A DNA stretch of 64,000 bases. It comes from Chryseobacterium sp. H1D6B (GTDB lineage: Bacteria; Bacteroidota; Bacteroidia; Flavobacteriales; Weeksellaceae). Below, piece after piece: positions 1 to 8,595 of the stretch. The stretch lies in assembly GCF_029892445.1 (NCBI RefSeq), contig NZ_JARXVJ010000001.1, forward strand, positions 3,286,001-3,350,000. Reading direction: 5' to 3'. The notes under the pieces were generated by a model. The model did not search any database, was not told where the DNA came from, and saw only the letters and a program-made list of their open reading frames with translations. Position 1 is the first letter of the stretch. The number at the start of each line of letters is the position of its first letter. Both the position numbers and the translations under genes were made by a program.

Positions 1-2
1 AG

Positions 3-59
3 CCTGAGAAATTAAAGCCTGTAGATGATGAGACTCATGAAGGGCCTGTAAGCAGATAA
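3..59 (+). CDS. C-terminal end of an upstream gene (partial)
   Basis: One open frame runs from the window edge to a TAA at 57-59, two bases before the next ATG. It encodes a short charged tail ending ETHEGPVSR. The tight junction suggests the end of a gene co-transcribed with the PAP2 gene. Too little is present to identify the product, and it could still be a chance open frame. Confidence 0.45.
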   Translation, partial: PEKLKPVDDETHEGPVSR

Positions 60-61
60 GA

Positions 62-628
62 ATGGAAGAGATCATTCAGGAAGATAAAAAAGTCTTTTTA
101 TTTCTCAATAATTTGGGAGACTCTTCTTTTGACCAGTTTTGGATGCTTATTTCCAGTACTTGGATATGGGTACCTCTTTATATTATATTTCTTTATTTTC
201 TATATAAAAATTACAAACTAAGATCCTTAGTATTCATCCTTTTATTTATAGTGATCGGAGTAACAGTTTCAGACCAGCTGGCCGGAATTTTCAAATATGG
301 GGTAGCTAGGTTAAGACCTTGCCATGATCCTGCTTTGGAAAATCACATGAGAATTGTAAAATGCGGCGGACAGTTTGGATTTTATTCTGCTCATGCTTCT
401 AATACGTTTTTCTTAGCAAGTTATTTAAGTATTTTACTTAAAAAGAAACTTAAGTGGTTTCCTTATGCTATATTTGTATGGGCTGTGGTAGTTTCTTACA
501 GCCGTATATATTTAGGAGTACATTTCCCAATAGATATTTTGGTAGGGGCGTTTGTTGGACTTTTATTGGGAGGGCTTTTTTCTGTGCTCGCCAAAAAAGT
601 GATCAATAAACAAACTATAACCTCATGA
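62..628 (+). CDS. PAP2-family membrane phosphatase
   Basis: 188 aa with several hydrophobic segments. The three PAP2 phosphatase motifs are recognisable: KYGVARLRP around residues 78-86, a YSAHAS variant of the usual PSGH motif around 108-113, and SRIYLGVHFPID around 147-158 with the catalytic His. Family members hydrolyse lipid phosphates such as undecaprenyl pyrophosphate or phosphatidate on the outer face of the inner membrane; the substrate cannot be told here. The stop overlaps the ATG of the following TPR gene by 4 bases, so the two are probably co-transcribed. Confidence 0.85.
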   Translation: MEEIIQEDKKVFLFLNNLGDSSFDQFWMLISSTWIWVPLYIIFLYFLYKNYKLRSLVFILLFIVIGVTVSDQLAGIFKYGVARLRPCHDPALENHMRIVKCGGQFGFYSAHASNTFFLASYLSILLKKKLKWFPYAIFVWAVVVSYSRIYLGVHFPIDILVGAFVGLLLGGLFSVLAKKVINKQTITS

Positions 629-1433
629 AAAAACATTTATTACTTGCAGTATTAACTTTTACTTCATTACATTTTTACGCTCAGGATAAGAAAACAGCAG
701 ATGAATGCTTCAAAAAAGGAGACTACAAATGTGCTGAAGAACAGTATGCTAAACTAGCTCCCAGTGAGAAAATTCAGCAGATCCAATCAGAGTATTATAA
801 TAATTTAGGGACTGCACAGAGAAGATTAGGTAAGACAGCCTTAGCTATGAAATCATATGAGTCTGCCTTAAAAGCTAATCCTATGTCGGCTTCAGTATAT
901 GCTAATTTAGGCTCTATGAACAGCCAGAAGGGAAATAATGAAAAAGCCCTGAATTATATCAATAAAGGACTGCAGATAGATGCTGAAAATGCGGATATGT
1001 ATCTTACCCGGTCTAAAGTCTATGATAATCTCGGCAAAAAAGATCTTGCACTTCAGGATTTAAATCATATTTTAACCTTTGCTCCTGACAATATGCTAGA
1101 ACAGGTCTTGCCAATTTAAAAAAGAATAACGGAGATCTTGCAGGCTCTTTGAAAGATTATAACCAGCTTATTGCTGAAAAACCTGAGTCATTATTGTACA
1201 ATGGAAGAGCTGATCTTTATTTTAAAATGAAGAAACCAAAAGAAGCCTTAGCAGACGTAAATAAAGCAATTTCTATAGATCCTAAATTTGCCCAGTCCTA
1301 TGTAACCAAAGCGCTGATCTTATTTGATACTTCAAAGCTGAATGAAGCTTGTGCTAATTTAGATAAAGCAGTAAGCTTAGGCTATGAAAAGGCTGTTTTG
1401 ACAGATTTTTACACAAAATGTGCTAAGAAATAA
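625..1433 (+). pseudogene. Secreted TPR-repeat protein, broken by a single-base frameshift
   Basis: The first frame (625-1119) has a signal peptide (MKKHLLLAVLTFTSLHFYAQ) and TPR repeats, then runs into a nonsense tail (LEQVLPI) and a stop. From about 1095 a different frame continues as TPR sequence (ARTGLANLKKNNGDLAGSLK) and stays open to TAA at 1431-1433. Joined, the protein would be about 268 aa of continuous TPRs. One base is missing near 1093-1098. This is either a real inactivation or a sequencing/assembly error; no slippery heptamer sits at the junction. TPR proteins of this kind act as periplasmic scaffolds, and the partner is unknown. Confidence 0.8.
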
Positions 1434-1434
1434 C

Positions 1435-1908
1435 CTAATCGTTGTGATAAGGTTTTCCCTGTAGAATCTGATCAGCACGATATAACTGTTCAACGATAAA
1501 TAACCGGATCATCTGGTGGGTAAATGTCATTTTAGATAATGACATTTTTTCGTTGGCCCTGTCGTAGATTTCTTCTGAAAAGCCATAGGCTCCGCCGATC
1601 AATATATGGATCTTTTTCACAGAAGAATTCATCCAGGTATGTATTTTTTGAGAAAACTCGCGGCTGGTGAACTGCTTTCCTTTCTCATCCAGAATCACAA
1701 CCAGATCATTTTTATCAATATGAGTTAAAAACTGCTTGGCCTCTTCTTTTTTCAAAAGATCAGGAGAAAGGTTTTTGGCATTTTTAATATCCGGAATCTC
1801 AGTGATTTCAAAATTCCAGTGCTTGGGAAGACGAGTGAGATAGTAATTAATTAAAGAAGTGATTTCTTTATCATCCGTTTTACCTATGCAGAGTAAACTG
1901 ATTCGCAT
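1435..1908 (-). CDS. rlmH: 23S rRNA pseudouridine-1915 N3-methyltransferase
   Basis: 157 aa, the normal length for RlmH, a SPOUT-fold methyltransferase that modifies pseudouridine 1915 in helix 69 of 23S rRNA using SAM. The C-terminal half holds the cofactor-knot region: LIGGAYGFSEEIYDRA, then LSKMTFTHQMIRLFIVEQLYRA and the terminal GKPYHND, which is characteristic of the family. It is convergent with the TPR gene, with one base between their stop codons. Identification is firm from overall similarity and length. Confidence 0.95.
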   Translation of the reverse strand: MRISLLCIGKTDDKEITSLINYYLTRLPKHWNFEITEIPDIKNAKNLSPDLLKKEEAKQFLTHIDKNDLVVILDEKGKQFTSREFSQKIHTWMNSSVKKIHILIGGAYGFSEEIYDRANEKMSLSKMTFTHQMIRLFIVEQLYRADQILQGKPYHND

Positions 1909-2068
1909 TTCTTAGTCTGTTTCAATAAAGCCCCAAAGATATTCATAAATTAAAGAAATATTTCATGTTTTTATTATACTTTTCACCCATTACGGTATAA
2001 TACAGGATTATTTGGTCTAGCATTAAATCTAAAAAATCTGTATTTTTACGATATTAAGATCCTAATTG

Positions 2069-3088
2069 ATGAAGCAGCGATTGATCTCTTTTATATTTCT
2101 ATATCTCCCGCTGCTTTCTTACAGCCAGGAAGTTATGTCTGATGATAAGAAATATTTAGAAGAAGATCAAAATAAAATTTCACTCGTAGCAGGAGTAAGT
2201 TATATTAATAATTCTTTTGGACTTCGGTATGAGCACCAGACTATTCTTCTGAAACCTAATGATTCCTTTTACACAGAATTTTTCTTAAGATATAGATGGC
2301 TGGATGCCAGTATTTCCTTTACTCCGAAATTAATTAAAATAAATAATGACGATGATGTAAAAGGAAAAACTAAATATTTCAACATAGGTTTTGCGTTTTT
2401 TCTAAGTCCTAAACTCAGACAGCAGGTTGGCTATAACCAGATAAAAGGTTTATATTTACAAAGTACAAAAGAACTTTTTCTTCTTTTGGGTGGGACTAAC
2501 GATCTTTCCGGAGGTTATATTCAGTTTCCGGATGCCAATTACCGCTCATTTAAAGGAGAAACAAGTTATTTATGGCTTGGAAATAAAGAAAATTACAGAA
2601 GTTATACCAATATGACTTACAAGCCTTTGAACAATGAGTTTGTAGTCATTACGGGACTGTTTTATCAGTATAATATCCTTAAAGATTCTGACAGAGCAGT
2701 TTATAATGGAGAATTAATAGGTGGAGGATTGGAAACTGACGCGACAAAGGATATTAAAATCGCTCTAAGAAGCGGTGCAGGAATCCAGCGGGTGATAAAG
2801 AAAAACTGGTATATGATTGCAGAACTTTATCCGCAGCTTTATTATTCAAAGCTGATAGGAGAAGGATATAATGAATTTAATTTCGGCCTTAATTCTAATG
2901 CAAGAATTGGATATGATAATGGGAAGTGGTTTTTTGGCGGGGGAGCCCAGCTGAATTGGGTAAATAATTCTAATGAGAATTTTTATTCTACAACACAGTG
3001 GCAGTTTAGATTTGGAGTAGGTTTAAGAATCAATTCTCCAAAATTTGTAAATAAAAACTTTGATAAAATAGACCATATTTTAAAGTAA
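2069..3088 (+). CDS. Predicted outer-membrane or secreted beta-rich protein
   Basis: 339 aa from the ATG at 2069; a TTG lies just upstream, but the ATG gives the proper signal peptide (MKQRLISFIFLYLPLLSYSQ). The mature part alternates polar and aromatic residues with many Gly, Tyr and Asn, and has short strands ending in aromatics up to a C-terminal FRFGVGLRI stretch, as in outer-membrane beta barrels. I do not recognise the family. It lies 16 bp upstream of the YihY gene and may be co-transcribed with it. The barrel assignment is inference from composition. Confidence 0.6.
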   Translation: MKQRLISFIFLYLPLLSYSQEVMSDDKKYLEEDQNKISLVAGVSYINNSFGLRYEHQTILLKPNDSFYTEFFLRYRWLDASISFTPKLIKINNDDDVKGKTKYFNIGFAFFLSPKLRQQVGYNQIKGLYLQSTKELFLLLGGTNDLSGGYIQFPDANYRSFKGETSYLWLGNKENYRSYTNMTYKPLNNEFVVITGLFYQYNILKDSDRAVYNGELIGGGLETDATKDIKIALRSGAGIQRVIKKNWYMIAELYPQLYYSKLIGEGYNEFNFGLNSNARIGYDNGKWFFGGGAQLNWVNNSNENFYSTTQWQFRFGVGLRINSPKFVNKNFDKIDHILK

Positions 3089-3104
3089 AAATATAGATTT
3101 AGTA

Positions 3105-4046
3105 ATGGGTATAAAAGTTCCTAAATTTATCTTGAAGATTCAAGAGTTTTTTAATGAGATACATATTCCTGTTTTGGGAATATCACTCTGGCAGCTGTTT
3201 CAGATCTATATTTCTGGGATCTTTAAAGGAAATATTGGAAGAAAAGCAGCCAGTATTTCTTGGAGCTTTACCATAAGTTTATTTCCTTTTATTCTCTTTT
3301 TGCTGTCTGTACTTCCGTATATGCCGCATTACGATAAACTGCAGTTTTATATTTTTGAAGTGCTTATACACAATATCTTCCCATCCAATATGGAAACGGA
3401 TGTAAGAGGATATATTGAAAATAATATTATCCCTAATATGAAAGGGATCAGCAACTTTACGATCATTTTCGCTTTGATCTTTGCGACAAACGGAACCTTT
3501 TCACTTATCAATGGATTTAACGAAAATTCTGAAGAAAAACTAACTGATGTAAAGGAATTTATTCTTTCCTTTTTTATTACCATTGGGTTTATAACGATTG
3601 TAGTTTTAGCACTTTTTGGTGTCTATTATGTGGAAGTTGTAATGAAGCTGTTTACGCCAGCTTACGATGTTTCCTGGCTGGTGAAAAACCTTTCTAAAAT
3701 CATTGGGTTTGTCTCTTTTCCATTGTTTTATTTTATACTTCTAGCTTTATTTTATTGGTTAGGTACAGTGAAAATCACAAGATTCAGACAGGCGGTTCCC
3801 GGAGCTATTTTAACTACAGTTTTATTTGTTCTTACTACTTATATTTTTGCGATCTATGTAAAGGATATTGCCAGGTACAACGTTTTGTACGGATCTATTG
3901 GAAGTATGATTTTATTGATGGTGTGGGTGAATGTGAATGTATATCTTCTTTTATTTGGAAACGAGCTGAATATGGCTATTAGAAAGCTTCGGGTAGAAAA
4001 ACTGATGTCAGACGAAAGAAAACTTAATAATCATCAACAACATTAA
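3105..4046 (+). CDS. YihY/BrkB-family inner-membrane protein
   Basis: 313 aa with about six hydrophobic segments. The N-terminal region (KGNIGRKAASISWSFTISLF) and the C-terminal block (YGSIGSMILLMVWVNVNVYL followed by LLFGNELN) are typical of the YihY/virulence-factor BrkB family. Members were once mis-annotated as RNase BN; their function remains unclear, though a transport role has been suggested. A charged cytoplasmic tail follows the last helix. The lipoprotein gene starts 9 bp downstream, so the two may share a transcript. Confidence 0.9.
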   Translation: MGIKVPKFILKIQEFFNEIHIPVLGISLWQLFQIYISGIFKGNIGRKAASISWSFTISLFPFILFLLSVLPYMPHYDKLQFYIFEVLIHNIFPSNMETDVRGYIENNIIPNMKGISNFTIIFALIFATNGTFSLINGFNENSEEKLTDVKEFILSFFITIGFITIVVLALFGVYYVEVVMKLFTPAYDVSWLVKNLSKIIGFVSFPLFYFILLALFYWLGTVKITRFRQAVPGAILTTVLFVLTTYIFAIYVKDIARYNVLYGSIGSMILLMVWVNVNVYLLLFGNELNMAIRKLRVEKLMSDERKLNNHQQH

Positions 4047-4055
4047 ATTAATACT

Positions 4056-4442
4056 ATGAAAACAAATCTCCGATTTCTGCTGATTGGATTCGCAATGCTA
4101 TCTATGATCTCATGTGAAAACATCCTTGATGATGCACAGCGTAAAAAAGAACAAGAGAATTATACCACTCCTTTTATGGGAAAATGGTCTGGAAATTATA
4201 CAGGAGACCAAAATGGAACATTATTTTTAAACATAAGCAAAAGCGGATCAATAGAAGTGACAAGATCGGCAGGAGGTTCTCAGGAAGTCTTTTATACATC
4301 ACTTTTGGGCGGCGGGAGCGGTTCTATTAATAATACTTCAGCATCCAGCTCAGGTTTTGAACTGTACGGTAACATGGAATCTAAATCCGGAACATGGAAA
4401 ATGGGCGGACAGAAAGGAAACTGGAGTGTGGCCAAAAATTAA
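4056..4442 (+). CDS. Small predicted lipoprotein of unknown function
   Basis: 128 aa. The N-terminus is a type II signal peptide with a lipobox-like end (LLIGFAMLSMISC), giving a lipidated Cys at about residue 20. The mature part is Gly/Ser/Asn-rich, with repeated W-containing segments (GKWSGNYTGDQNG, GTWKMGGQKGNWSV) that suggest a small beta-sandwich or lipocalin-like fold. I do not recognise a named family. The stop lies 7 bp from the end of the convergent nhaA gene. Confidence 0.65.
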   Translation: MKTNLRFLLIGFAMLSMISCENILDDAQRKKEQENYTTPFMGKWSGNYTGDQNGTLFLNISKSGSIEVTRSAGGSQEVFYTSLLGGGSGSINNTSASSSGFELYGNMESKSGTWKMGGQKGNWSVAKN

Positions 4443-4449
4443 TATTAAT

Positions 4450-5637
4450 TTAAAACTCTTCTTCAGCGGAGGCTTCAGTATTTCTTTTAGAGCTTAAGTT
4501 TAAGATGACATATCCTAAAACTGCAGCTAGAAAAGAAGCGATTAAAATAGCAAATTTAGCCTCATCCTGAATTTCAATCTGATCTTTAAATGAAAGAAGT
4601 GCAATGAAAATAGACATTGTAAAACCTATCCCTGCCAAAAATCCAACTCCCAGCATCTGCGTCCATGAGCTGTTTTGAGGCAGTGAACTCAATTTTAATT
4701 TTATAGCAATAAATGAGAAGAGATTAATTCCTACTAGCTTGCCTAAAATCAGCCCGCCTATAATTCCCAATCCTAAAGTGCTCGTTAATCCAGCGATCAT
4801 TCCATCATTAAATGTAATATTAGTATTCGTTAATGCAAAAATCGGCATGATAAGAAAACTTACCGGGAAGTGTAAAGTATGTTCCAATTTTTCTAAGGGT
4901 GAAATTTCTACATGGGAAGCGTTGGTAGGAATTGAAAAAGCTAATAAAACCCCGGCAATAGTAGCATGGATTCCTGAATGATGCAGAAAATACCAAAGAA
5001 ATACTCCAGGAATAAGATAGAAAATAATTTTGGTGACTTTTAAAAAATTTAAAAGAAATAATAAAGCGGTTACAGCAAATGATAAAATTAAATACGTCCA
5101 ATGAATCTGATCCGTATAAAAAACAGCAATCACTAAAATAGCACCCAGATCATCCACAATGGCCAGCGCTGCGAGAAATATCTTTATAGAATTGGGAATT
5201 TTACTTCCAAGCATAGAAATAATCGCCAATGAAAAAGCGATATCCGTTGCCATAGGAATTCCCCATCCGCTGGCGTATTCTGTTCCGGCATTGAAAGCAG
5301 TATAAATTACTGCAGGAACAAGCATTCCGCCTATTGCTGCAAAAATAGGAAGAGAAGCATTTTTGAAAGATGAAAGTTCGCCCTCCACCAGTTCTCTCTT
5401 AATTTCAAGCCCTACTAAAAGGAAGAATACAGCCATCAGCCCGTCATTGATCCAAATGCCTACAGGATATTTCAGACCAAAAAGATCAGTTCCTGTTTCT
5501 TTATCTAGAAACTGCTGAAAACCCTCTGCTGCAGATGAATTAGCAATAAATAATGAAACGAGAACACAAAAAATAAGCAGTATTCCTGAAGACTGGCTGT
5601 TGTTGAAAAACTTTTTAAAGTATAGGCTTAAATTCAT
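4450..5637 (-). CDS. nhaA: Na+/H+ antiporter NhaA
   Basis: 395 aa, near the usual NhaA length, with about twelve transmembrane helices. It exchanges protons for cytoplasmic Na+ or Li+ across the inner membrane, supporting sodium and alkaline-pH tolerance. The ion-binding aspartate pair is visible in ALAIVDDLGAILVIAVFYT, and PMATDIAFSLAIISMLG and LAGIGFTMSIFIALLSF are family signatures. It starts 3 bp after the stop of the upstream RelA/SpoT gene on the same strand, so the two are very probably co-transcribed. Confidence 0.95.
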   Translation of the reverse strand: MNLSLYFKKFFNNSQSSGILLIFCVLVSLFIANSSAAEGFQQFLDKETGTDLFGLKYPVGIWINDGLMAVFFLLVGLEIKRELVEGELSSFKNASLPIFAAIGGMLVPAVIYTAFNAGTEYASGWGIPMATDIAFSLAIISMLGSKIPNSIKIFLAALAIVDDLGAILVIAVFYTDQIHWTYLILSFAVTALLFLLNFLKVTKIIFYLIPGVFLWYFLHHSGIHATIAGVLLAFSIPTNASHVEISPLEKLEHTLHFPVSFLIMPIFALTNTNITFNDGMIAGLTSTLGLGIIGGLILGKLVGINLFSFIAIKLKLSSLPQNSSWTQMLGVGFLAGIGFTMSIFIALLSFKDQIEIQDEAKFAILIASFLAAVLGYVILNLSSKRNTEASAEEEF

Positions 5638-5640
5638 ATC

Positions 5641-7851
5641 TTAAGATTGTAATCTTCTTACTCTGGAAACTCCGTCGATGATTTTGATTTTCTTAAATGT
5701 TTCTTCCAGCTGGCTTTTATTTTTAACCTCAAGAATAATTGTTCCGGTGAAAACACCGTTGTTAGATTCAATAGACATACTTTTCATATCCATTTCCATA
5801 GAGTTGCTGATCACGGCTGTAATATCGTTGATCATTCCCATTCTGTCAAGTCCCTCAATTTCTATTTTTACACGGTTTTTGAAGCTTTCTGCATTCACCC
5901 ATTTGGCTGGAATCACCCTGTAATCGTACTGTGCTCTCAGATTAATGGCATTGGGACAGTTGTCGCTGTGTACTTTTATTCCGTCTGAAATGGTAATGAA
6001 TCCGAAAATTTTGTCGCCGGGAATTACAGTGCAGCATTTTGCATAACTGTAGTTCAGCTTTTCTTCATCTTTTCCAAAGACAATCATATCCAGATTGGTC
6101 TCTTTCGGTTCCTCAAAGATGTGATTCTTAGTAGAGGATTTTCTAAATCTTGAAAGTAAATTATTAAATACATTTTTACTTTCAATGTATTTTCTTAAAC
6201 TGCTTACATCCAGTTCGTTATTTTGGAATTTTAAAAATAAATCTTGAGAAGTTTTTAAATTAAAGAATTTCTGAAGCTTGTTGATTTCTTCATCATTAAA
6301 ATTGATCTTCGCATGACGGAGTTTTCGCTGCAGGATTTCTTTTCCTTCTTCTACCAGCTGATTCTTTTGAGAATTCAGGTAGCTTTTGATCTTGGATTTG
6401 GCTTTTGATGTAACGACAAATTCAAGCCAGTCAGACTTTGGTTTCTGATTCTGAGAAGAAAGAATATCGATCTGATCTCCGTTTTGGAGTGTATAAGAAA
6501 TAGGAACCAGTTTTCCGTTAATTTTAGCTCCCAGACATTTCATTCCGAGGTCTGAATGGACTGCAAAGGCAAAATCCAGGGCTGTTGCATTCGTCGGTAA
6601 AATTTTAATTTCCCCTTTCGGCGTAAATACAAAAACCTCTTTTGAATATAAATTAAGTTTAATATTATCTAAAAGCTCAGAAGTAGAAAGATTCTGCTGC
6701 TGTTCAAGCACTTCGCGGATCTCCGTTACCCATTTTTCAAAATTTCTGTCATCCGAACTCGGTTTGTAGCCTTCTTTGTATTTGTAGTGGGCGGCAACAC
6801 CTTTTTCAGCAATTTCGTCCATTCTTTCAGAACGGATCTGTACTTCGATCCACTTTTTGTCTGGCCCAAGAACGGTTAAATGCAGACTTTCATATCCTGT
6901 AGAACGGGGCTGTGTGATCCAGTCTCTCATTCTGGAAGGATTACTGTGATAAACATCCGTTACAATAGAATATATTTTCCAGGCTAAGAACTTTTCATTT
7001 TTAGCATCAGATTTATAAATAATTCTAATCGCATAATTGTCAAATACTTCCTCAAAGGAAACTCCCTGCTTCAGCATTTTTCTATAAATAGATGAAATAG
7101 CTTTGGCCCGGCCTTTTATCGTAAAGTTTAATCCTTCTTCTTTTAATCTTTCAGAAACTTCTTTTTTAAATTCCTCAATATACCTTTCACGGTTTTCCTT
7201 TGCGAGTTCTAATTTTTCTGTGATCTCATTGTAAACCTCAGGACTATTATATTTTAAAGAAAGATCTTCAAGCTCAGATTTGATATTGTATAATCCAAGG
7301 CGGTGGGCCATTGGAGCGTAAATGTAAACCGTTTCAGAAGCAATTTTCTTCTGTTTGTCCGGAGTCATGCTTTCCAGTGTCCGCATATTGTGGAGACGGT
7401 CTGCAATTTTGATCAGAATTACCCTAAAATCTTCAGAAAGCGTCAGTAACAGTTTTCTGTAGTTCTCAGACTGTACAGAAATGTTCTGGTGGTTCATGAT
7501 GGCTATTTTAGTCAGCCCGTTCACGATATCAGCTATTTTTTCTCCGAAAATTTTCTTGAGGTCTTCGTAGGTATAATCAGAATCTTCAATAACATCATGC
7601 AGCAATGCACAAGCAATGGAGGTAGTACCCAGACCTATTTCCTTAGCAACAATTTTTGCTACGGCAATAGGATGGTAGATGTAAGGTTCCCCAGATTTTC
7701 TTCTTTGGTCTTTGTGCGCATCTAATGCAATATCAAATGCTTTTCGGATGAGTTTATTGTTTTCCTCATCTAAAGTTCTGTATGTGTTAGAAATCAGATC
7801 CTTATATCTTGCAAGTATCTCTTTATTCTCCTGTTCTAGATCGTAACTCAT
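5641..7851 (-). CDS. Bifunctional (p)ppGpp synthetase/hydrolase (Rsh type)
   Basis: 736 aa with the full RelA/SpoT architecture: an N-terminal HD hydrolase domain (IYHPIAVAKIVAKE, then CALLHDVIEDSDY at about residues 80-95), a RelA_SpoT synthetase domain (RSTGYESLHLTVLGPDKKW), a TGS domain (VFVFTPKGEIKILPTNATAL) near residue 400, and a C-terminal ACT domain. It makes and degrades the stringent-response alarmone (p)ppGpp. An intact HD motif argues for hydrolase activity, as in the single-copy Rsh of many bacteria. It is followed by nhaA with a 3 bp gap. Confidence 0.95.
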   Translation of the reverse strand: MSYDLEQENKEILARYKDLISNTYRTLDEENNKLIRKAFDIALDAHKDQRRKSGEPYIYHPIAVAKIVAKEIGLGTTSIACALLHDVIEDSDYTYEDLKKIFGEKIADIVNGLTKIAIMNHQNISVQSENYRKLLLTLSEDFRVILIKIADRLHNMRTLESMTPDKQKKIASETVYIYAPMAHRLGLYNIKSELEDLSLKYNSPEVYNEITEKLELAKENRERYIEEFKKEVSERLKEEGLNFTIKGRAKAISSIYRKMLKQGVSFEEVFDNYAIRIIYKSDAKNEKFLAWKIYSIVTDVYHSNPSRMRDWITQPRSTGYESLHLTVLGPDKKWIEVQIRSERMDEIAEKGVAAHYKYKEGYKPSSDDRNFEKWVTEIREVLEQQQNLSTSELLDNIKLNLYSKEVFVFTPKGEIKILPTNATALDFAFAVHSDLGMKCLGAKINGKLVPISYTLQNGDQIDILSSQNQKPKSDWLEFVVTSKAKSKIKSYLNSQKNQLVEEGKEILQRKLRHAKINFNDEEINKLQKFFNLKTSQDLFLKFQNNELDVSSLRKYIESKNVFNNLLSRFRKSSTKNHIFEEPKETNLDMIVFGKDEEKLNYSYAKCCTVIPGDKIFGFITISDGIKVHSDNCPNAINLRAQYDYRVIPAKWVNAESFKNRVKIEIEGLDRMGMINDITAVISNSMEMDMKSMSIESNNGVFTGTIILEVKNKSQLEETFKKIKIIDGVSRVRRLQS

Positions 7852-7915
7852 TTGTGTAAAAGCCTATATTTAAACGAAAATACGAAAATTTTTCCATTTT
7901 TCAAACTCAAAAAAA

Positions 7916-7935
7916 ATCCGTAGAAAACTACGGAT
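7916..7935 (-). terminator. Rho-independent terminator of the 121-aa gene
   Basis: Perfect 8-bp stem ATCCGTAG/CTACGGAT with a 4-nt loop. Read on the minus strand it is followed by a run of T, and it lies 27 bp past the stop of the 7963-8328 gene. Confidence 0.85.
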
Positions 7936-7962
7936 CTTCGGTTATTAGTAATAAATTTATTA

Positions 7963-8328
7963 TTAGAATTTTACTTCAGAATCAATGCCGTTAGTAGAAC
8001 CCTTTATTTTAACATCCGGGCTGTTATGGATTTCAGCTTTATTTTGTACATCGATGTATTTTTTTAAATTATTATAATCTGCCTGCTCAATTCCCATGTT
8101 CTCAAATAAATAAGTTTTCATAACGGCGTTTTGACCGAAAATACTTTTTGCATTGTCTATTTGATCTTTGTCTTTTACGGCAACACTGGCCATATATTGA
8201 GAATTATGACTATTATCATCGATATATACGATATAATCTGAATTTCCAAATCCTGAATTCTCCAAGTCTGTTTCAAGCTTTTTGTAATCACTGTGGGATT
8301 CAAATAATCCAGCTAATAAATTTGACAT
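7963..8328 (-). CDS. Small soluble protein of unknown function
   Basis: 121 aa, no signal peptide or membrane segment. It begins MSNLLAGLFESHSDYKKLET, has a short region resembling a ferredoxin-like fold (IVYIDDNSHNSQYMASVAV), and ends with a polar tail (EIHNSPDVKIKGSTNGIDSE). Sequences like this appear as conserved hypothetical proteins in Chryseobacterium-type genomes; general-stress roles have been suggested for similar proteins, but nothing here shows it. It is monocistronic, with its own terminator. Confidence 0.7.
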   Translation of the reverse strand: MSNLLAGLFESHSDYKKLETDLENSGFGNSDYIVYIDDNSHNSQYMASVAVKDKDQIDNAKSIFGQNAVMKTYLFENMGIEQADYNNLKKYIDVQNKAEIHNSPDVKIKGSTNGIDSEVKF

Positions 8329-8540
8329 AATGTTGTGTTTTAAAATTTATACTTAAAGGTAGCAATAAATTTCATTTGTTTTATAATAAAATTAATAAAA
8401 TTTGCATTATATTGTTTTATCTATTGCATTTTTGTTAAATATTTGATAATTGCTATCAATCAAGTGTTTGATATTTGAATAATCTTAAAAATTATGCAGT
8501 AAACTGTAAAATATAATCATAAAAATCTGGTGTATAATAA

Positions 8541-8573
8541 AAACCATGCATAATATGTCATTATGCATGGTTT
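8541..8573 (-). terminator. Strong rho-independent terminator downstream of acs
   Basis: A perfect 14-bp stem (8541-8554 with 8560-8573, arm ACCATGCATAAT) and a 5-nt loop, with T runs on both sides, so it could stop transcription from either direction. It lies 22 bp beyond the stop of the acetyl-CoA synthetase gene. The rest of 8329-8595 is AT-rich and shows no ORF. Confidence 0.9.
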
Positions 8574-8595
8574 TTTATTTCATCGATTAAGCTTT

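Noticed and set aside
1093..1124. Programmed ribosomal frameshift in the TPR gene
   Set aside because: No slippery heptamer or stimulating hairpin lies at the switch point; the A-rich run is downstream of where homology changes frame.
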